Shown here in pieces: positions 8,391 to 17,189 of a DNA stretch of 64,000 nucleotides (its first letter is position 1; the number at the start of each line of letters is the position of its first letter). The notes below the pieces were generated by a model, which was not told where the DNA came from, did no database searches, and saw only the letters and a program-made list of their open reading frames with translations. The stretch lies in NCBI RefSeq assembly GCF_002776575.1, contig NZ_CP022548.1:3239001-3303000 (forward strand), in the 5' to 3' direction. The position numbers were made by a program, and so were the translations under genes. The stretch comes from Sphingorhabdus sp. YGSMI21. GTDB lineage: Bacteria; Pseudomonadota; Alphaproteobacteria; Sphingomonadales; Sphingomonadaceae.

Positions 8391-9344
8391 CTATTCCTTA
8401 TCTTTATCTTTTTCCTGCGCACCAGAGGGCGACTGATCCGGAGCATCCCTGTGACGCTCCCATAAATCCGGCCGCCTTAGCCGTGTATCTTCCTCTGCCC
8501 TTTGTTTCCGCCAAGCAGCTATTTTCGCATGATCCCCCGATCGCAAGACTTCAGGGATAATGCGCCCTTCCCATATTTGAGGTCGGGTATATTGCGGATA
8601 TTCGAGTATTCCGTGCTCGAAACTCTCGTCATCTCCGCTAGAAGACGCGCCCATTACCCCGGGCAGCAGCCGAATGCAAGCGTCTAAAAGCACCAGCGCG
8701 CCCATTTCTCCGCCGGAAAGCACATAGTCGCCGATCGAGACTTCCTCGATTGGCCGGCCTTCGAACAGGCGCTCGTCAAATCCTTCGAAACGGCCGCAGA
8801 TGATGGTGACGCCGGGGCCGGCTGCGATTTCGCGGACGCGGGCTTGCGTTAGCGGTTTTCCGCGCGGGGTCATGGCGAGGATGGGGGCGACTTGCGGCGG
8901 GGGAGCCGTTCGTTCTGAGCTTGTTGAAGCATCGCTCTCCGCTGCATTAGGTCCTTCGGCAGGCTCAGGACGAACGGAATTGGAGAACAACTCCTCCCCG
9001 TTTGCGTCGAGCGCCCCCTCCCCGTTCGTCTCGAGCGCAGTCGAGACACCGCTAGCCGCCAGACCGTATCTCGACTGCGCTCGAGACGAACGGACCTTCG
9101 CCGCCATTCGCTCCACCGCGTGATCGACCGCTGCCGCCATAATATCAGCCCTGAGCACCATTCCAGCCCCGCCACCCGCCGGCGTGTCATCGACACTGCG
9201 ATGCTTGTCGGTCGCGAAATCGCGCGGGTTGATCGTATCGCAAGCCCACTTCCCCTCCGAAAGCGCCCTGCCCGCCAGCGATGCGCCGAGTGGGCCGGGG
9301 AACATATCCGGGTAGAGGGTCAGTATTTGGGCGTGGAAGGTCAT
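8391..9344 (-). CDS. trmD: tRNA (guanine37-N1)-methyltransferase with repeat-derived insertion
   Basis: SPOUT methyltransferase forming m1G37 in tRNA, which prevents frameshifting. At 317 residues it is about 65 longer than usual. Conserved parts are intact: [11 protein letters not shown], the SAM-knot region [13 protein letters not shown] and [19 protein letters not shown], and the C-terminal domain with YPQYTRP and RSGDHAKI. Between AVERMAAKV and [11 protein letters not shown], residues about 84-149 have no counterpart in the family and are encoded by two adjacent palindromic repeats kept in frame without stops. The start overlaps the stop of the upstream small gene (ATGA). Identity is firm; whether the insert is tolerated in the folded enzyme is inferred from the open frame and the essentiality of trmD. 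Confidence 0.95.
   Translation of the reverse strand: MTFHAQILTLYPDMFPGPLGASLAGRALSEGKWACDTINPRDFATDKHRSVDDTPAGGGAGMVLRADIMAAAVDHAVERMAAKVRSSRAQSRYGLAASGVSTALETNGEGALDANGEELFSNSVRPEPAEGPNAAESDASTSSERTAPPPQVAPILAMTPRGKPLTQARVREIAAGPGVTIICGRFEGFDERLFEGRPIEEVSIGDYVLSGGEMGALVLLDACIRLLPGVMGASSSGDDESFEHGILEYPQYTRPQIWEGRIIPEVLRSGDHAKIAAWRKQRAEEDTRLRRPDLWERHRDAPDQSPSGAQEKDKDKE
8906..8977. repeat. REP-like palindromic repeat, family A (in trmD)
   Basis: Two imperfect inverted arms of about 25 nt, each beginning CCGTTCGT and containing CTGAGC, separated by about 20 bp. Other copies of the family are at 23706-23780 and 40129-40198. Here it is embedded in the trmD reading frame and encodes [11 protein letters not shown] and SSERTAP. 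Confidence 0.85.
9022..9093. repeat. REP-like palindromic repeat, family B (in trmD)
   Basis: Perfect 25 bp inverted arms at 9022-9046 and 9069-9093, both starting CCGTTCGTCTCGAGCGCAG when read inward, with a 22 bp centre. It shares only the outer CCGTTCGTC with family A, so it looks like a distinct but related repeat. It is also inside the trmD frame. Confidence 0.85.
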
Positions 9345-9631
9345 TTATCCCTGCGGGTATTTTTCATTTCCAAGATCACGAAGGTCATGATCGAGATCGC
9401 CACGGCCATCGCACTATAGATAACAGTCGATTTAGCCGGACTTTCATAGAGGCCCGGGTCCGCAGAGAAAGCGAGCAAGGCGACGGCCGGTGTCAAAATA
9501 AACTGTCCCGCGACGATCGTTATTGCCATGCGGATCGATTGACCGCGCTTCCGGCTCAACTTCCAGCCGGCGAAAGCAGGCGCGGCAACCAGCGCGAAGA
9601 CCAGCAAGATATAGAATATCGGACCGATCAT
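9341..9631 (-). CDS. small three-helix membrane protein between rimM and trmD
   Basis: Unrecognised 96-residue protein with three hydrophobic segments at about 3-22, 33-55 and 69-88 and a basic C-terminus (KNTRRDK). It is stitched into the ribosomal operon by ATGA overlaps at both ends, with rimM upstream and trmD downstream, so it is almost certainly translated. Such a gene is not part of the standard rpsP-rimM-trmD-rplS order. No motif indicates a function. Confidence 0.8.
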   Translation of the reverse strand: MIGPIFYILLVFALVAAPAFAGWKLSRKRGQSIRMAITIVAGQFILTPAVALLAFSADPGLYESPAKSTVIYSAMAVAISIMTFVILEMKNTRRDK

Positions 9632-10113
9632 TGCTCGACGAACGCTGCTTCGACGATTGCCGGATCGCCACTCATGTCGATCGCGATGACCGGCACCATG
9701 AATTTTTTGCCATTGGCGCGTTCGATCTCGATCACGTCGCCGGCGCCAAATTCGTAGATGGCGAATATCTTGCCCAGTTCCTCGCCGGCGTCGGAGACGC
9801 AGCGGAGGCCGATGATGTCGATATGGTAAAATTCGTCCTCGTCCAGTTCCGGCAAAGCGGAGCGTGGCACGGTCAATTCTGTGCCGCGCGCGGCTTCGGC
9901 GCCGTTGCGGTCGGTAATTTCGGCAATCCGCGCAATCGCGCCCATCTTGTGGGGCTTCACGGATTTCAGCGTCATCGCGCCGCCGTTGAACGTCTTGTGC
10001 GCCCTGAGACTGTCGAGACTGTCACAGAACAGCTTGAGCCGGACCTCGCCGGTGATCCCGTGAGCGCCGATGACGACGGCGAGCGGGACGGGTTTGTCAA
10101 GCGGAGACGTCAT
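9628..10113 (-). CDS. rimM: 16S rRNA processing/maturation protein RimM
   Basis: Assembly factor that binds ribosomal protein S19 and helps mature the 3' domain of 16S rRNA. The 161-residue product has the N-terminal RimM domain (VVIGAHGITGEVRLKLFCD) and the C-terminal PRC-barrel (DEFYHIDIIGLRCVSDAGEELGKIFAIYEFGAGDVIEI). A longer in-frame opening exists, but the chosen ATG is preceded by a strong AGGAGG ribosome-binding site. Its stop overlaps the start of the next gene. Confidence 0.96.
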   Translation of the reverse strand: MTSPLDKPVPLAVVIGAHGITGEVRLKLFCDSLDSLRAHKTFNGGAMTLKSVKPHKMGAIARIAEITDRNGAEAARGTELTVPRSALPELDEDEFYHIDIIGLRCVSDAGEELGKIFAIYEFGAGDVIEIERANGKKFMVPVIAIDMSGDPAIVEAAFVEQ

Positions 10114-10136
10114 AAGCCCCTCCTCTTCAGAGCAGC

Positions 10137-10229
10137 GGTCGGGGTGGTGGCGATGTGCGAACATCGCGCGCATAGCAAAGCATCGGCTTCGCCAAATCCC
10201 ACCCCAACCCCTCCCTTGGAAGGGAGGGG
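10137..10229. repeat. REP-like palindromic repeat, family C
   Basis: Lies between rpsP and rimM. Outer arms of about 11 bp (GGTCGGGGTGG against CCACCCCAACC) enclose the element, and its 3' end is a tight hairpin with a perfect 10 bp stem (CCCCTCCCTT). Translated, the right part reads NPTPTPPLEGRG, a signature of a common sphingomonad repeat. It could stabilise or attenuate the polycistronic mRNA. Confidence 0.6.
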
Positions 10230-10237
10230 CTTAGACA

Positions 10238-10681
10238 TTAGCCTTCAGCCTTTTCTTCGGCTGCTGCTTCTTCGGCCGGTGCTTCTTCAGCAGGCGCTTC
10301 TTCAGCAGGAGCCGCAGCGGCTTCCTTGGCCGCTTCTTCAGCAGCAGCGGCTTTTTCCGCTTTCTCTTCGAGGCGCTCGGTGGCTTTTTCGCCTGGCTTG
10401 CCCTTGTTCGGGTTGTTGCGCGCTTCACGCTTCAACAGACCGGCGGCATCGAGGAAACGGGCAACGCGATCCGAAGGCTGTGCGCCGTTTTCGAGCCAAT
10501 GTTTTGCGCGCTCGGTATCCAGAACAACGCGCTTTTCGTCGTCTTTCGCGAGCAGCGGGTTGTAGCTGCCGATCCGCTCGATGAATTTGCCGTCGCGCGG
10601 TGCACGGGCATCCGCGATCACGATCTTGTAATAAGGACGCTTCTTGGATCCGCCCCGGGACATTCTCATTGCTACTGCCAT
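10238..10681 (-). CDS. rpsP: 30S ribosomal protein S16 with acidic tail
   Basis: Small-subunit assembly protein. Residues 1-85 are canonical S16 ([38 protein letters not shown] and the [17 protein letters not shown] region). The 147-residue length exceeds the roughly 80-90 of most bacteria because of a C-terminal extension rich in Ala, Glu and Pro (AEEAP repeats). Extended S16 tails occur in alphaproteobacteria. The ATG chosen gives the usual [11 protein letters not shown] start. Second gene of the ffh operon. Confidence 0.97.
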   Translation of the reverse strand: MAVAMRMSRGGSKKRPYYKIVIADARAPRDGKFIERIGSYNPLLAKDDEKRVVLDTERAKHWLENGAQPSDRVARFLDAAGLLKREARNNPNKGKPGEKATERLEEKAEKAAAAEEAAKEAAAAPAEEAPAEEAPAEEAAAEEKAEG

Positions 10682-10726
10682 TGTAATAGACCTTTCTAAA
10701 AATACCAAAATTTCAAATTGTTAGGA

Positions 10727-12190
10727 TTATTTCTTCTTGTTCAATAAATTCGCCAGATCAGGGGGAAGCCCGCCCGGTGACATGTCGGGAAGCCCGGGCA
10801 TACCGGCCATGCCGCCACCCTGACCGCCCATTCCGGCGCCAGCGGCTCCGCCGCCTCCGCCAAACATCGACATCAGCCCCTTGATCCCGCCCATCTTCTT
10901 GATGCGCTTCATCGCCTTGGCCATTTCCTGATGCATCTTGAGCAGCTTGTTGACGTCCTGCACCGTCGTGCCCGAACCGATCGCAACCCGCCGCTTGCGC
11001 TTGGCGTTGAGCAGGCCCGGCCGGGTCCGCTCTTCTTTGGTCATCGAACCGATGATCGCGTCCATGCGAACCAGAACCTTGTCGTCCATAGCGCCGCCAG
11101 CCATCGCTGCCTTGGCTTTCTTCATACCCGGCATCATCGAGGCCATTGCACCCAGGCCGCCCATTTTGGTCATCTGGTTGAGCTGGGAGCGCAGATCGTT
11201 GAGATCGAACTGCCCCTTGAGCATTTTCTCGGCGAGCGCTTCGGATTCTTCCTTGTCGACCACCTGCGCCGCTTTTTCGACCAGGCTGACGACATCGCCC
11301 ATGCCGAGAATCCGGCCGGCAACGCGTTCCGGATGGAATTCCTCGAGCGCATCGATCTTTTCGCCGACACCTACGAATTTGATCGGCTTGCCGGTAACCG
11401 CGCGCATCGAGAGCGCCGCACCGCCGCGCGCATCGCCGTCCATGCGGGTGAGCACGACACCGGTGAGATCGACCTGGTCGGAGAAATTCTGAGCGACGTT
11501 GACCGCATCCTGGCCGGTCAGCGCATCGACAACCAGCAGGATTTCCTGTGGTTTCGAAATATCGGCAACCGCCTTCATTTCGTCCATCAGTTGCTGATCG
11601 ACATGAAGTCGTCCGGCGGTATCCAGCAGAAGTACGTCAAAACCCTGCAATTTTGCCGCCTGCAAGGCGCGCCTGGCAATCTCGACCGGTTGCTGTCCGG
11701 CAACGATCGGCAGGGTGGCGGTATTTGTCTGCTCGCCCAGGACCGCCAATTGCTCCTGCGCAGCCGGACGGTTGACGTCGAGCGAGGCCATCATGACCTT
11801 CTTGTTGTCCTTGTCCTTCAGCCGCTTGGCAATTTTCGCCGTGGTCGTCGTTTTACCGGAGCCCTGCAGACCGACCATCATGATGATGGCGGGCGGCGCT
11901 ACCGACAGTTCAAGCGCACTAACCTCGGAACCCAGCATTTCGGCAATACCGTCATTGACGATCTTCACCACCTGCTGGCCGGGGGTCACCGATTTGAGAA
12001 CCGACTGGCCGACCGCTTTCTCGGTTACCTTCTCGACAAAATCCTTGACGACCGGCAGCGCGACATCGGCCTCGAGCAAGGCAATCCGCACTTCGCGCAT
12101 CGCGCCGCGAACATCTTCTTCCCGTAGCGCACCCCGGCCGCGCAGCTTGTCGAAGACTCCGCCAAGGCGGTCGCTTAACTTATCGAACAT
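10727..12190 (-). CDS. ffh: signal recognition particle protein Ffh
   Basis: SRP54 GTPase that, with 4.5S RNA, targets nascent inner-membrane proteins to FtsY. The 487 residues show the N domain, the G domain with P-loop GLQGSGKTTTTAKIA near 108-122, DTAGRLHVD, and the M domain with Met-rich helices and the RNA-binding stretch RPGLLNAKRKRRVAIGSGTTVQDVNKLLK. The C-terminus is Gly/Met-rich. It is the first gene of the minus-strand operon; its receptor ftsY is encoded about 4 kb away on the other strand. Confidence 0.98.
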   Translation of the reverse strand: MFDKLSDRLGGVFDKLRGRGALREEDVRGAMREVRIALLEADVALPVVKDFVEKVTEKAVGQSVLKSVTPGQQVVKIVNDGIAEMLGSEVSALELSVAPPAIIMMVGLQGSGKTTTTAKIAKRLKDKDNKKVMMASLDVNRPAAQEQLAVLGEQTNTATLPIVAGQQPVEIARRALQAAKLQGFDVLLLDTAGRLHVDQQLMDEMKAVADISKPQEILLVVDALTGQDAVNVAQNFSDQVDLTGVVLTRMDGDARGGAALSMRAVTGKPIKFVGVGEKIDALEEFHPERVAGRILGMGDVVSLVEKAAQVVDKEESEALAEKMLKGQFDLNDLRSQLNQMTKMGGLGAMASMMPGMKKAKAAMAGGAMDDKVLVRMDAIIGSMTKEERTRPGLLNAKRKRRVAIGSGTTVQDVNKLLKMHQEMAKAMKRIKKMGGIKGLMSMFGGGGGAAGAGMGGQGGGMAGMPGLPDMSPGGLPPDLANLLNKKK

Positions 12191-12449
12191 GTTACCGCCT
12201 TTCTAACTTCCAAACGGCCCGGTTTCAGGCCAACGCAAAAAGCGCCGATGGGCGAAACCTCGCTGATCGACGTGTGAGTTTTTCGAACTCTAAACAGGAT
12301 TGGCAATACAAGCATTGCCTGATGTGGCGGTCTATTAGTGCAGTTCCCGCGATATCGCAAGTGCGGATTTTTGGAAGATATGAACAGCCGTTAACCAGAA
12401 ATTGAGAACTGTTCGGCAAAAGCCTTCCGGCAACAGCGGGAAAACAACT

Positions 12450-14123
12450 ATGGCTCGACCAGCAGCCGACCAACATCTCAGGTTGATGAAAAACGGGTAC
12501 AAGATATCCGTTGGCCGCGACGTTGTGACCGGCGCCATTGTCATTCTGGCGATACTCATGTTTGCCGGCACCGGCGGTACGGTGCTGTCCGATGCTATCG
12601 ATTCCATTACCGGCCAGACCAGAGCGGGTGACAACGTCCTGGTCCCCGCTTTCCTGCTCAACATCGCCCTGATCCTGTTCGGCTGGCGCCGCTACAAGGA
12701 CCTGACGCGGGAAGTCGAGGAACGGGCCGCCGCCGAACAGCGGGCGCACTCGCTGGCCGTGACCGACCCGCTCACCGGTTTGCTCAACCGCCGTACGATC
12801 GGCGAAAAGACGGCGGAAATGATCAGCCTCGCGCAACGGCAAAAAAAGAGCATCACATTCATGATGCTCGATCTCGACAATTTCAAAACCATCAATGATG
12901 TGCACGGCCATAGCGCCGGCGACGCCGTGCTCAAGCAAGTGGCAGCCCGCCTTTTGCAGGTCTTGCCACCCCATAATCTGCTCGCCCGCCTCGGCGGTGA
13001 CGAGTTTGCATGCGCCTTTGTATTCGATCCGGAGCAGCCGAGAATGGTCGAACGGATCGCCGACGATCTTATCGAAGCCATCGCAACACCGATTGTCGAG
13101 AACGGCATAGAGCTTGCTGTGACCACTTCCATCGGCATGTCACGCTATGATTCGGAATCGGAAGGTGTCGACCTGCTAATGCGCCGCGCCGACATCGCCA
13201 TGTACAGTTCGAAAAAGCAGGGGCGAAACCGTCATTGCTGGTTTGACGCGAATATGGAACAGGAACTGCAAACGCGCAGTTTGCTGGAGACCGGCATGCG
13301 AATGGGCATACCGAACGGGGAATTCGTTCCCTATTTCGAGCAACAGATTGATCTCGCGACCGGCAAATTGACCGGTTTTGAAGTTCTGGCCCGCTGGGAA
13401 TCCCCCACACAGGGGCTGATCTCGCCTGAAATATTCATCCCGATCGCCGAAGAGACCGGGATGATCGGCGATCTTTCGCTCAGCATCATGCGACAGGCCC
13501 TCGACCATGCGAAATATTGGGACGCGTCCGTAACGATTTCCGTCAATATCTCGCCGGTCCAGCTGCTCGATCCCTGGCTGGCGCAGAAAATCGTCAAATT
13601 GCTCGTCGAAACCGGATTCCCGCCCAGCCGGCTTGAAATCGAAATCACCGAAAGCGCGCTGTTCGAAAATCTCAGCCTCGCGCAGTCGATCGTCGGCAGC
13701 CTGAAAAACCAGGACATCAAGATCGCGCTGGATGATTTCGGTACCGGCTATAGCTCCCTTGCCCATCTGCGGGCCTTGCCGTTTGACCGGATAAAGATCG
13801 ACCGCAGCTTTGTCTCATCGCTTCTCGGCAATGCCGAAAGCAAGGCCATTGTAAAAGCCATCAATGGCCTCGGCGAGAGCCTTGGCCTGCCGATCACCGC
13901 CGAAGGTATCGAGGACAAGGACACCGAAAACGAGCTGCGCAGCATCGGCTGTGCCCAGGGTCAGGGCTGGCATTACGGACGCCCGCTGACGGTCCCGGAA
14001 ACGCGCAAGATTCTGGCCAAGCGCAATCTGCTGCCGGCGGGGGAACTGGAAGACGCGGCGGCGGCGCAGGCCGCCCCCGGTCCGTCGCCTTCTGACAAGG
14101 ACCTCATGCAAAAAGCCAGCTAG
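12450..14123 (+). CDS. membrane-anchored GGDEF-EAL cyclic-di-GMP signalling protein
   Basis: Two-domain c-di-GMP enzyme of about 557 residues. Two membrane helices at about 25-45 and 62-79 precede a short coiled coil. The GGDEF domain keeps the active-site motif GGDEF at 182-186 but shows no RxxD inhibitory site just upstream. The EAL domain starts with the variant EVLAR at 311-315 and retains NISPVQL, EITES, DDFGTGYSS, KID and AEGIED, so the metal and base residues of a phosphodiesterase are present. It could make, degrade or sense c-di-GMP. The start is uncertain; an ATG 12 codons downstream is possible. A TTAACC half-site like those bound by CtrA lies about 60 bp upstream. Monocistronic, divergent from ffh. 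Confidence 0.9.
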   Translation: MARPAADQHLRLMKNGYKISVGRDVVTGAIVILAILMFAGTGGTVLSDAIDSITGQTRAGDNVLVPAFLLNIALILFGWRRYKDLTREVEERAAAEQRAHSLAVTDPLTGLLNRRTIGEKTAEMISLAQRQKKSITFMMLDLDNFKTINDVHGHSAGDAVLKQVAARLLQVLPPHNLLARLGGDEFACAFVFDPEQPRMVERIADDLIEAIATPIVENGIELAVTTSIGMSRYDSESEGVDLLMRRADIAMYSSKKQGRNRHCWFDANMEQELQTRSLLETGMRMGIPNGEFVPYFEQQIDLATGKLTGFEVLARWESPTQGLISPEIFIPIAEETGMIGDLSLSIMRQALDHAKYWDASVTISVNISPVQLLDPWLAQKIVKLLVETGFPPSRLEIEITESALFENLSLAQSIVGSLKNQDIKIALDDFGTGYSSLAHLRALPFDRIKIDRSFVSSLLGNAESKAIVKAINGLGESLGLPITAEGIEDKDTENELRSIGCAQGQGWHYGRPLTVPETRKILAKRNLLPAGELEDAAAAQAAPGPSPSDKDLMQKAS

Positions 14124-14194
14124 AATGGTTTGCGACAGGCAATTGCGAGCCGAATTGCTGGACTCCCGGGAACGGCATCCCTAAATCGCCACTC

Positions 14195-15001
14195 ATGACC
14201 ACAGGACGCTTCCACAAAATGCACGGTTTGGGCAATGATTTTGTCATCATCGATGCGCGCGAGGAGGAACTGACCCTGTCCGGCGCGCAGGTCACGGCCA
14301 TTGCTGACCGGCGCAGCGGGATCGGATGCGACCAGCTGATCATCCTGCGTCCGTCGGACAAGGCCGATGTAAGAATGCAGATATTCAATGCAGACGGAAG
14401 CGAAGTCGAAGCCTGCGGCAATGCCAGCCGCTGCGTCGCCAAACTGATCGGCGCGGAAACCCGGATCGAGACTGCCGGCGGTATCATCGTCGGAAGCGCG
14501 ACCGAGGACGGTGCGATCGTCGACATGGGCAACCCCCGTTTCGAGTGGCAGTCCATCCCCCTCGCCTATGCCATGGATACGCTCGCCATGCCGCTTGGCT
14601 GGGAGGATCTGCAAAATCCTGCCGCCGTCAATGTCGGCAACCCGCATGTGATCTTCTTTGTCGACGATAGCGAAATTGTTGAACTGGACCGTCTGGGACC
14701 GATGATCGAAGTGGATCCGCTGTTTCCCGACAAAGTGAACGTCAATGTAGCCCATATTGTGGACGGTACCATCCATTTGCGGGTCTGGGAGCGCGGCGTG
14801 GGCCTGACCCGGGCTTGCGGCACCGGAGCCTGCGCGACCGCCGTCGCCGCGATCAGGCGAGGCCTGGCGTGCAGCCCGGTACAGGTCGAACTGCCCGGCG
14901 GCTCACTGGTGATCAGCTGGAAAGATGGCGAGAATATCCGGATGCAGGGTCCGACCACCTATGTCTTTGCGGGTGAAGCTGACTGGTCCCAGTTCGGATG
15001 A
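14195..15001 (+). CDS. dapF: diaminopimelate epimerase
   Basis: Converts LL- to meso-diaminopimelate for lysine and peptidoglycan synthesis, without cofactor. The 268-residue protein has the two-fold domain layout and both catalytic cysteines: in EACGNASRC and in RACGTGACATAVAA. The N-terminal KMHGLGNDFVIID is diagnostic. Its stop codon overlaps the mtaB start (ATGA), beginning a four-gene unit dapF-mtaB-ftsY-yciB. Confidence 0.98.
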   Translation: MTTGRFHKMHGLGNDFVIIDAREEELTLSGAQVTAIADRRSGIGCDQLIILRPSDKADVRMQIFNADGSEVEACGNASRCVAKLIGAETRIETAGGIIVGSATEDGAIVDMGNPRFEWQSIPLAYAMDTLAMPLGWEDLQNPAAVNVGNPHVIFFVDDSEIVELDRLGPMIEVDPLFPDKVNVNVAHIVDGTIHLRVWERGVGLTRACGTGACATAVAAIRRGLACSPVQVELPGGSLVISWKDGENIRMQGPTTYVFAGEADWSQFG

Positions 15002-16263
15002 GCGCGCCGGAAATGATCAGCATGGGCTGTCGGCTCAATATCGCGGAAAGCGAGACGTTGCGGCAGAATCTGGCCGCCAACAATATTGACGGCGATAATC
15101 TGATCATCGTCAACAGCTGCGCCGTGACCAACGAAGCGGTCAGACAGACGAGGCAAGCCATCCGCCGGGCGAAGAAAGACAATCCGGACAAGAATATCAT
15201 CGTCACCGGCTGTGCCGCGCAGGTCGATCCGGCGATGTTCGCGGATATGCCCGAAACCAGCGCGGTGGTTGGCAATGTCGACAAATATGACGCTGCCAAC
15301 TTCAAGCTCGGTCTGCAAAGCAATCGCCCGGACATCCGCGTCTCCGATATCATGCAACTCACGGAGACCGCACCGCACATGGTCAGCGCCTTTGCCGACC
15401 GGTCCCGCGCGTTCGTGGAAATCCAGAATGGCTGCGACCATCGCTGCACGTTCTGCATCATTCCCTACGGCCGCGGAAACAGCCGGTCAGTGCCGGCGGG
15501 CGAAGTGGTCAGCCAGATTCAGGCTCTGGTGGATCAGGGCTTTCAGGAAGTCGTGCTGACCGGTGTCGATGTCACCAGCTACGGACCGGACCTGCCCGGT
15601 GAACCGACGCTGGGCATGCTGGTCGAGCGTATCTTGAAACATGTCCCCGGCCTGCCGCGGCTCAGGCTGTCCTCGCTGGACGGCATCGAGATAGATGATC
15701 GCCTGTTCGACCTGCTTACCGGTGAAGCGCGGCTCATGCCCCATGTCCATCTGTCGCTCCAGTCGGGCGACAACATGATTCTCAAACGGATGAAGCGTCG
15801 GCACAGCCGTGAGCAAGCGATTGCACTGGTTGAGCGGCTAAAAGCCAGAAGGCCGGAAATCGCCATCGGCGCAGATATTATCGCCGGGTTTCCCACCGAA
15901 GATGACGCCATGTTCGCCAACAGCCTCTCGATCATCGACCAATGCGACATTGTCCACGGCCATATTTTCCCTTACTCGCCCAAACAGGGTACACCCGCCG
16001 CGAAAATGCCGCAGGTCGACGGGCAGGTAATCAAGCAACGAGCAAAGACATTGCGGGCGGCAGTCAGCCGGCGCGCACGATCATGGCGTCAGTCGCTGGT
16101 CGGCTCGAAACAGAATATACTGGCGGAGCTCTCGGGGAATTCCGGCTATTCGGAAAATTTTGCCCGTGTTCGATTTGATGCTCCGGCAGGCAAGAGTGAA
16201 ATAGTTCCGGTCGAGATCATCGACGTGCAGGACAAACAATTGATTGGCAGGATGTTAGCGTGA
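14998..16263 (+). CDS. mtaB: tRNA t6A37 methylthiotransferase MtaB
   Basis: Radical-SAM enzyme adding a methylthio group to t6A37 of tRNA. The 421-residue sequence has the N-terminal UPF0004 domain with three cysteines (SMGCRLN, NSCAVTN, VTGCAAQ), the radical-SAM cluster motif CDHRCTFCIIPYGRG, and a short C-terminal TRAM-like region. The GCRLN and SCAVT forms fit the MtaB subfamily better than MiaB or RimO. The dapF-mtaB-ftsY order is common in alphaproteobacteria. Ends with a GTGA overlap into ftsY. Confidence 0.93.
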   Translation: MSAPEMISMGCRLNIAESETLRQNLAANNIDGDNLIIVNSCAVTNEAVRQTRQAIRRAKKDNPDKNIIVTGCAAQVDPAMFADMPETSAVVGNVDKYDAANFKLGLQSNRPDIRVSDIMQLTETAPHMVSAFADRSRAFVEIQNGCDHRCTFCIIPYGRGNSRSVPAGEVVSQIQALVDQGFQEVVLTGVDVTSYGPDLPGEPTLGMLVERILKHVPGLPRLRLSSLDGIEIDDRLFDLLTGEARLMPHVHLSLQSGDNMILKRMKRRHSREQAIALVERLKARRPEIAIGADIIAGFPTEDDAMFANSLSIIDQCDIVHGHIFPYSPKQGTPAAKMPQVDGQVIKQRAKTLRAAVSRRARSWRQSLVGSKQNILAELSGNSGYSENFARVRFDAPAGKSEIVPVEIIDVQDKQLIGRMLA

Positions 16264-17189
16264 CCGAGAAAAATAGTTGGAAAGACCGTCTGTTCGGCGG
16301 CTTCAGCAAGACATCATCGCGGCTGACCGAGAATCTGGCCGGTTTGGTAACCAAGGCCAAGCTGGACGAGGCCACGCTCGACCATATCGAGGATGCGCTG
16401 ATCATGTCTGACCTTGGTCCCGCCACCGCGGCTTCGATCCGGGCAAAGCTTGCGGTCGAGCGATTTGAAAAAGGCCTGACCGAAGAAGCGGTGAAGGAAA
16501 TCATCCAGCGCGAAATCGCCGCGATACTGGAACCCGTAGCGATTCCGCTGGAAATTGACGCCTTTCCCAGGCCCCAGGTAATATTGGTGATTGGCGTCAA
16601 TGGTTCGGGCAAGACCACAACCATCGCCAAGCTGGCGCATCTGTTTCTCGAACAGGATTATGGCGTGATGCTGGCGGCGGGCGATACGTTCCGGGCAGCG
16701 GCCATCGGTCAGCTGAAAGTCTGGGCCGAACGGCTGGGCATTCCGATCATCAGCGGACCGCAGGGCGGCGACAGCGCCAGCATAGTCTATGAAGGCGTCA
16801 AACAGGCCACCGCGACCGGTATTGACGTGTTAATCGTCGATACAGCCGGGCGGCTGCAGAACCGCAGCGAGTTGATGGATGAACTGGACAAGATCCGGCG
16901 CGTGCTTGGCCGGCTCAATCCGGCGGCACCGCATAATGTGGTACTGGTGCTGGATGCCACGACCGGCCAGAACGCCCTGTCCCAGATCGAGGTTTTCCGG
17001 GATGTCGCCAAGGTTACCGGCCTGATCATGACAAAGCTCGACGGCACCGCCCGTGGCGGCGTATTGGTGGCGGCCGCAAAACAGTTTGGAATGCCGATCC
17101 ATGCCATCGGGGTCGGAGAGAAAATAGAGGACCTGCGCCCCTTCAAGGCCGAAGATCTGGCCGCAGCCATAGCCGGGATAGAAAAATGA
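16260..17189 (+). CDS. ftsY: SRP receptor FtsY
   Basis: GTPase receptor for the signal recognition particle at the inner membrane. At 309 residues it is a short form with the N and G domains but without the long acidic A domain of enterobacteria. The P-loop is GVNGSGKTTTIAKLA, with DTAGRLQNRSELMDEL and TKLDGTARGG downstream. The GTG start overlaps the mtaB stop, and its own stop overlaps yciB. Works with Ffh encoded on the minus strand in this window. Confidence 0.97.
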   Translation: MTEKNSWKDRLFGGFSKTSSRLTENLAGLVTKAKLDEATLDHIEDALIMSDLGPATAASIRAKLAVERFEKGLTEEAVKEIIQREIAAILEPVAIPLEIDAFPRPQVILVIGVNGSGKTTTIAKLAHLFLEQDYGVMLAAGDTFRAAAIGQLKVWAERLGIPIISGPQGGDSASIVYEGVKQATATGIDVLIVDTAGRLQNRSELMDELDKIRRVLGRLNPAAPHNVVLVLDATTGQNALSQIEVFRDVAKVTGLIMTKLDGTARGGVLVAAAKQFGMPIHAIGVGEKIEDLRPFKAEDLAAAIAGIEK

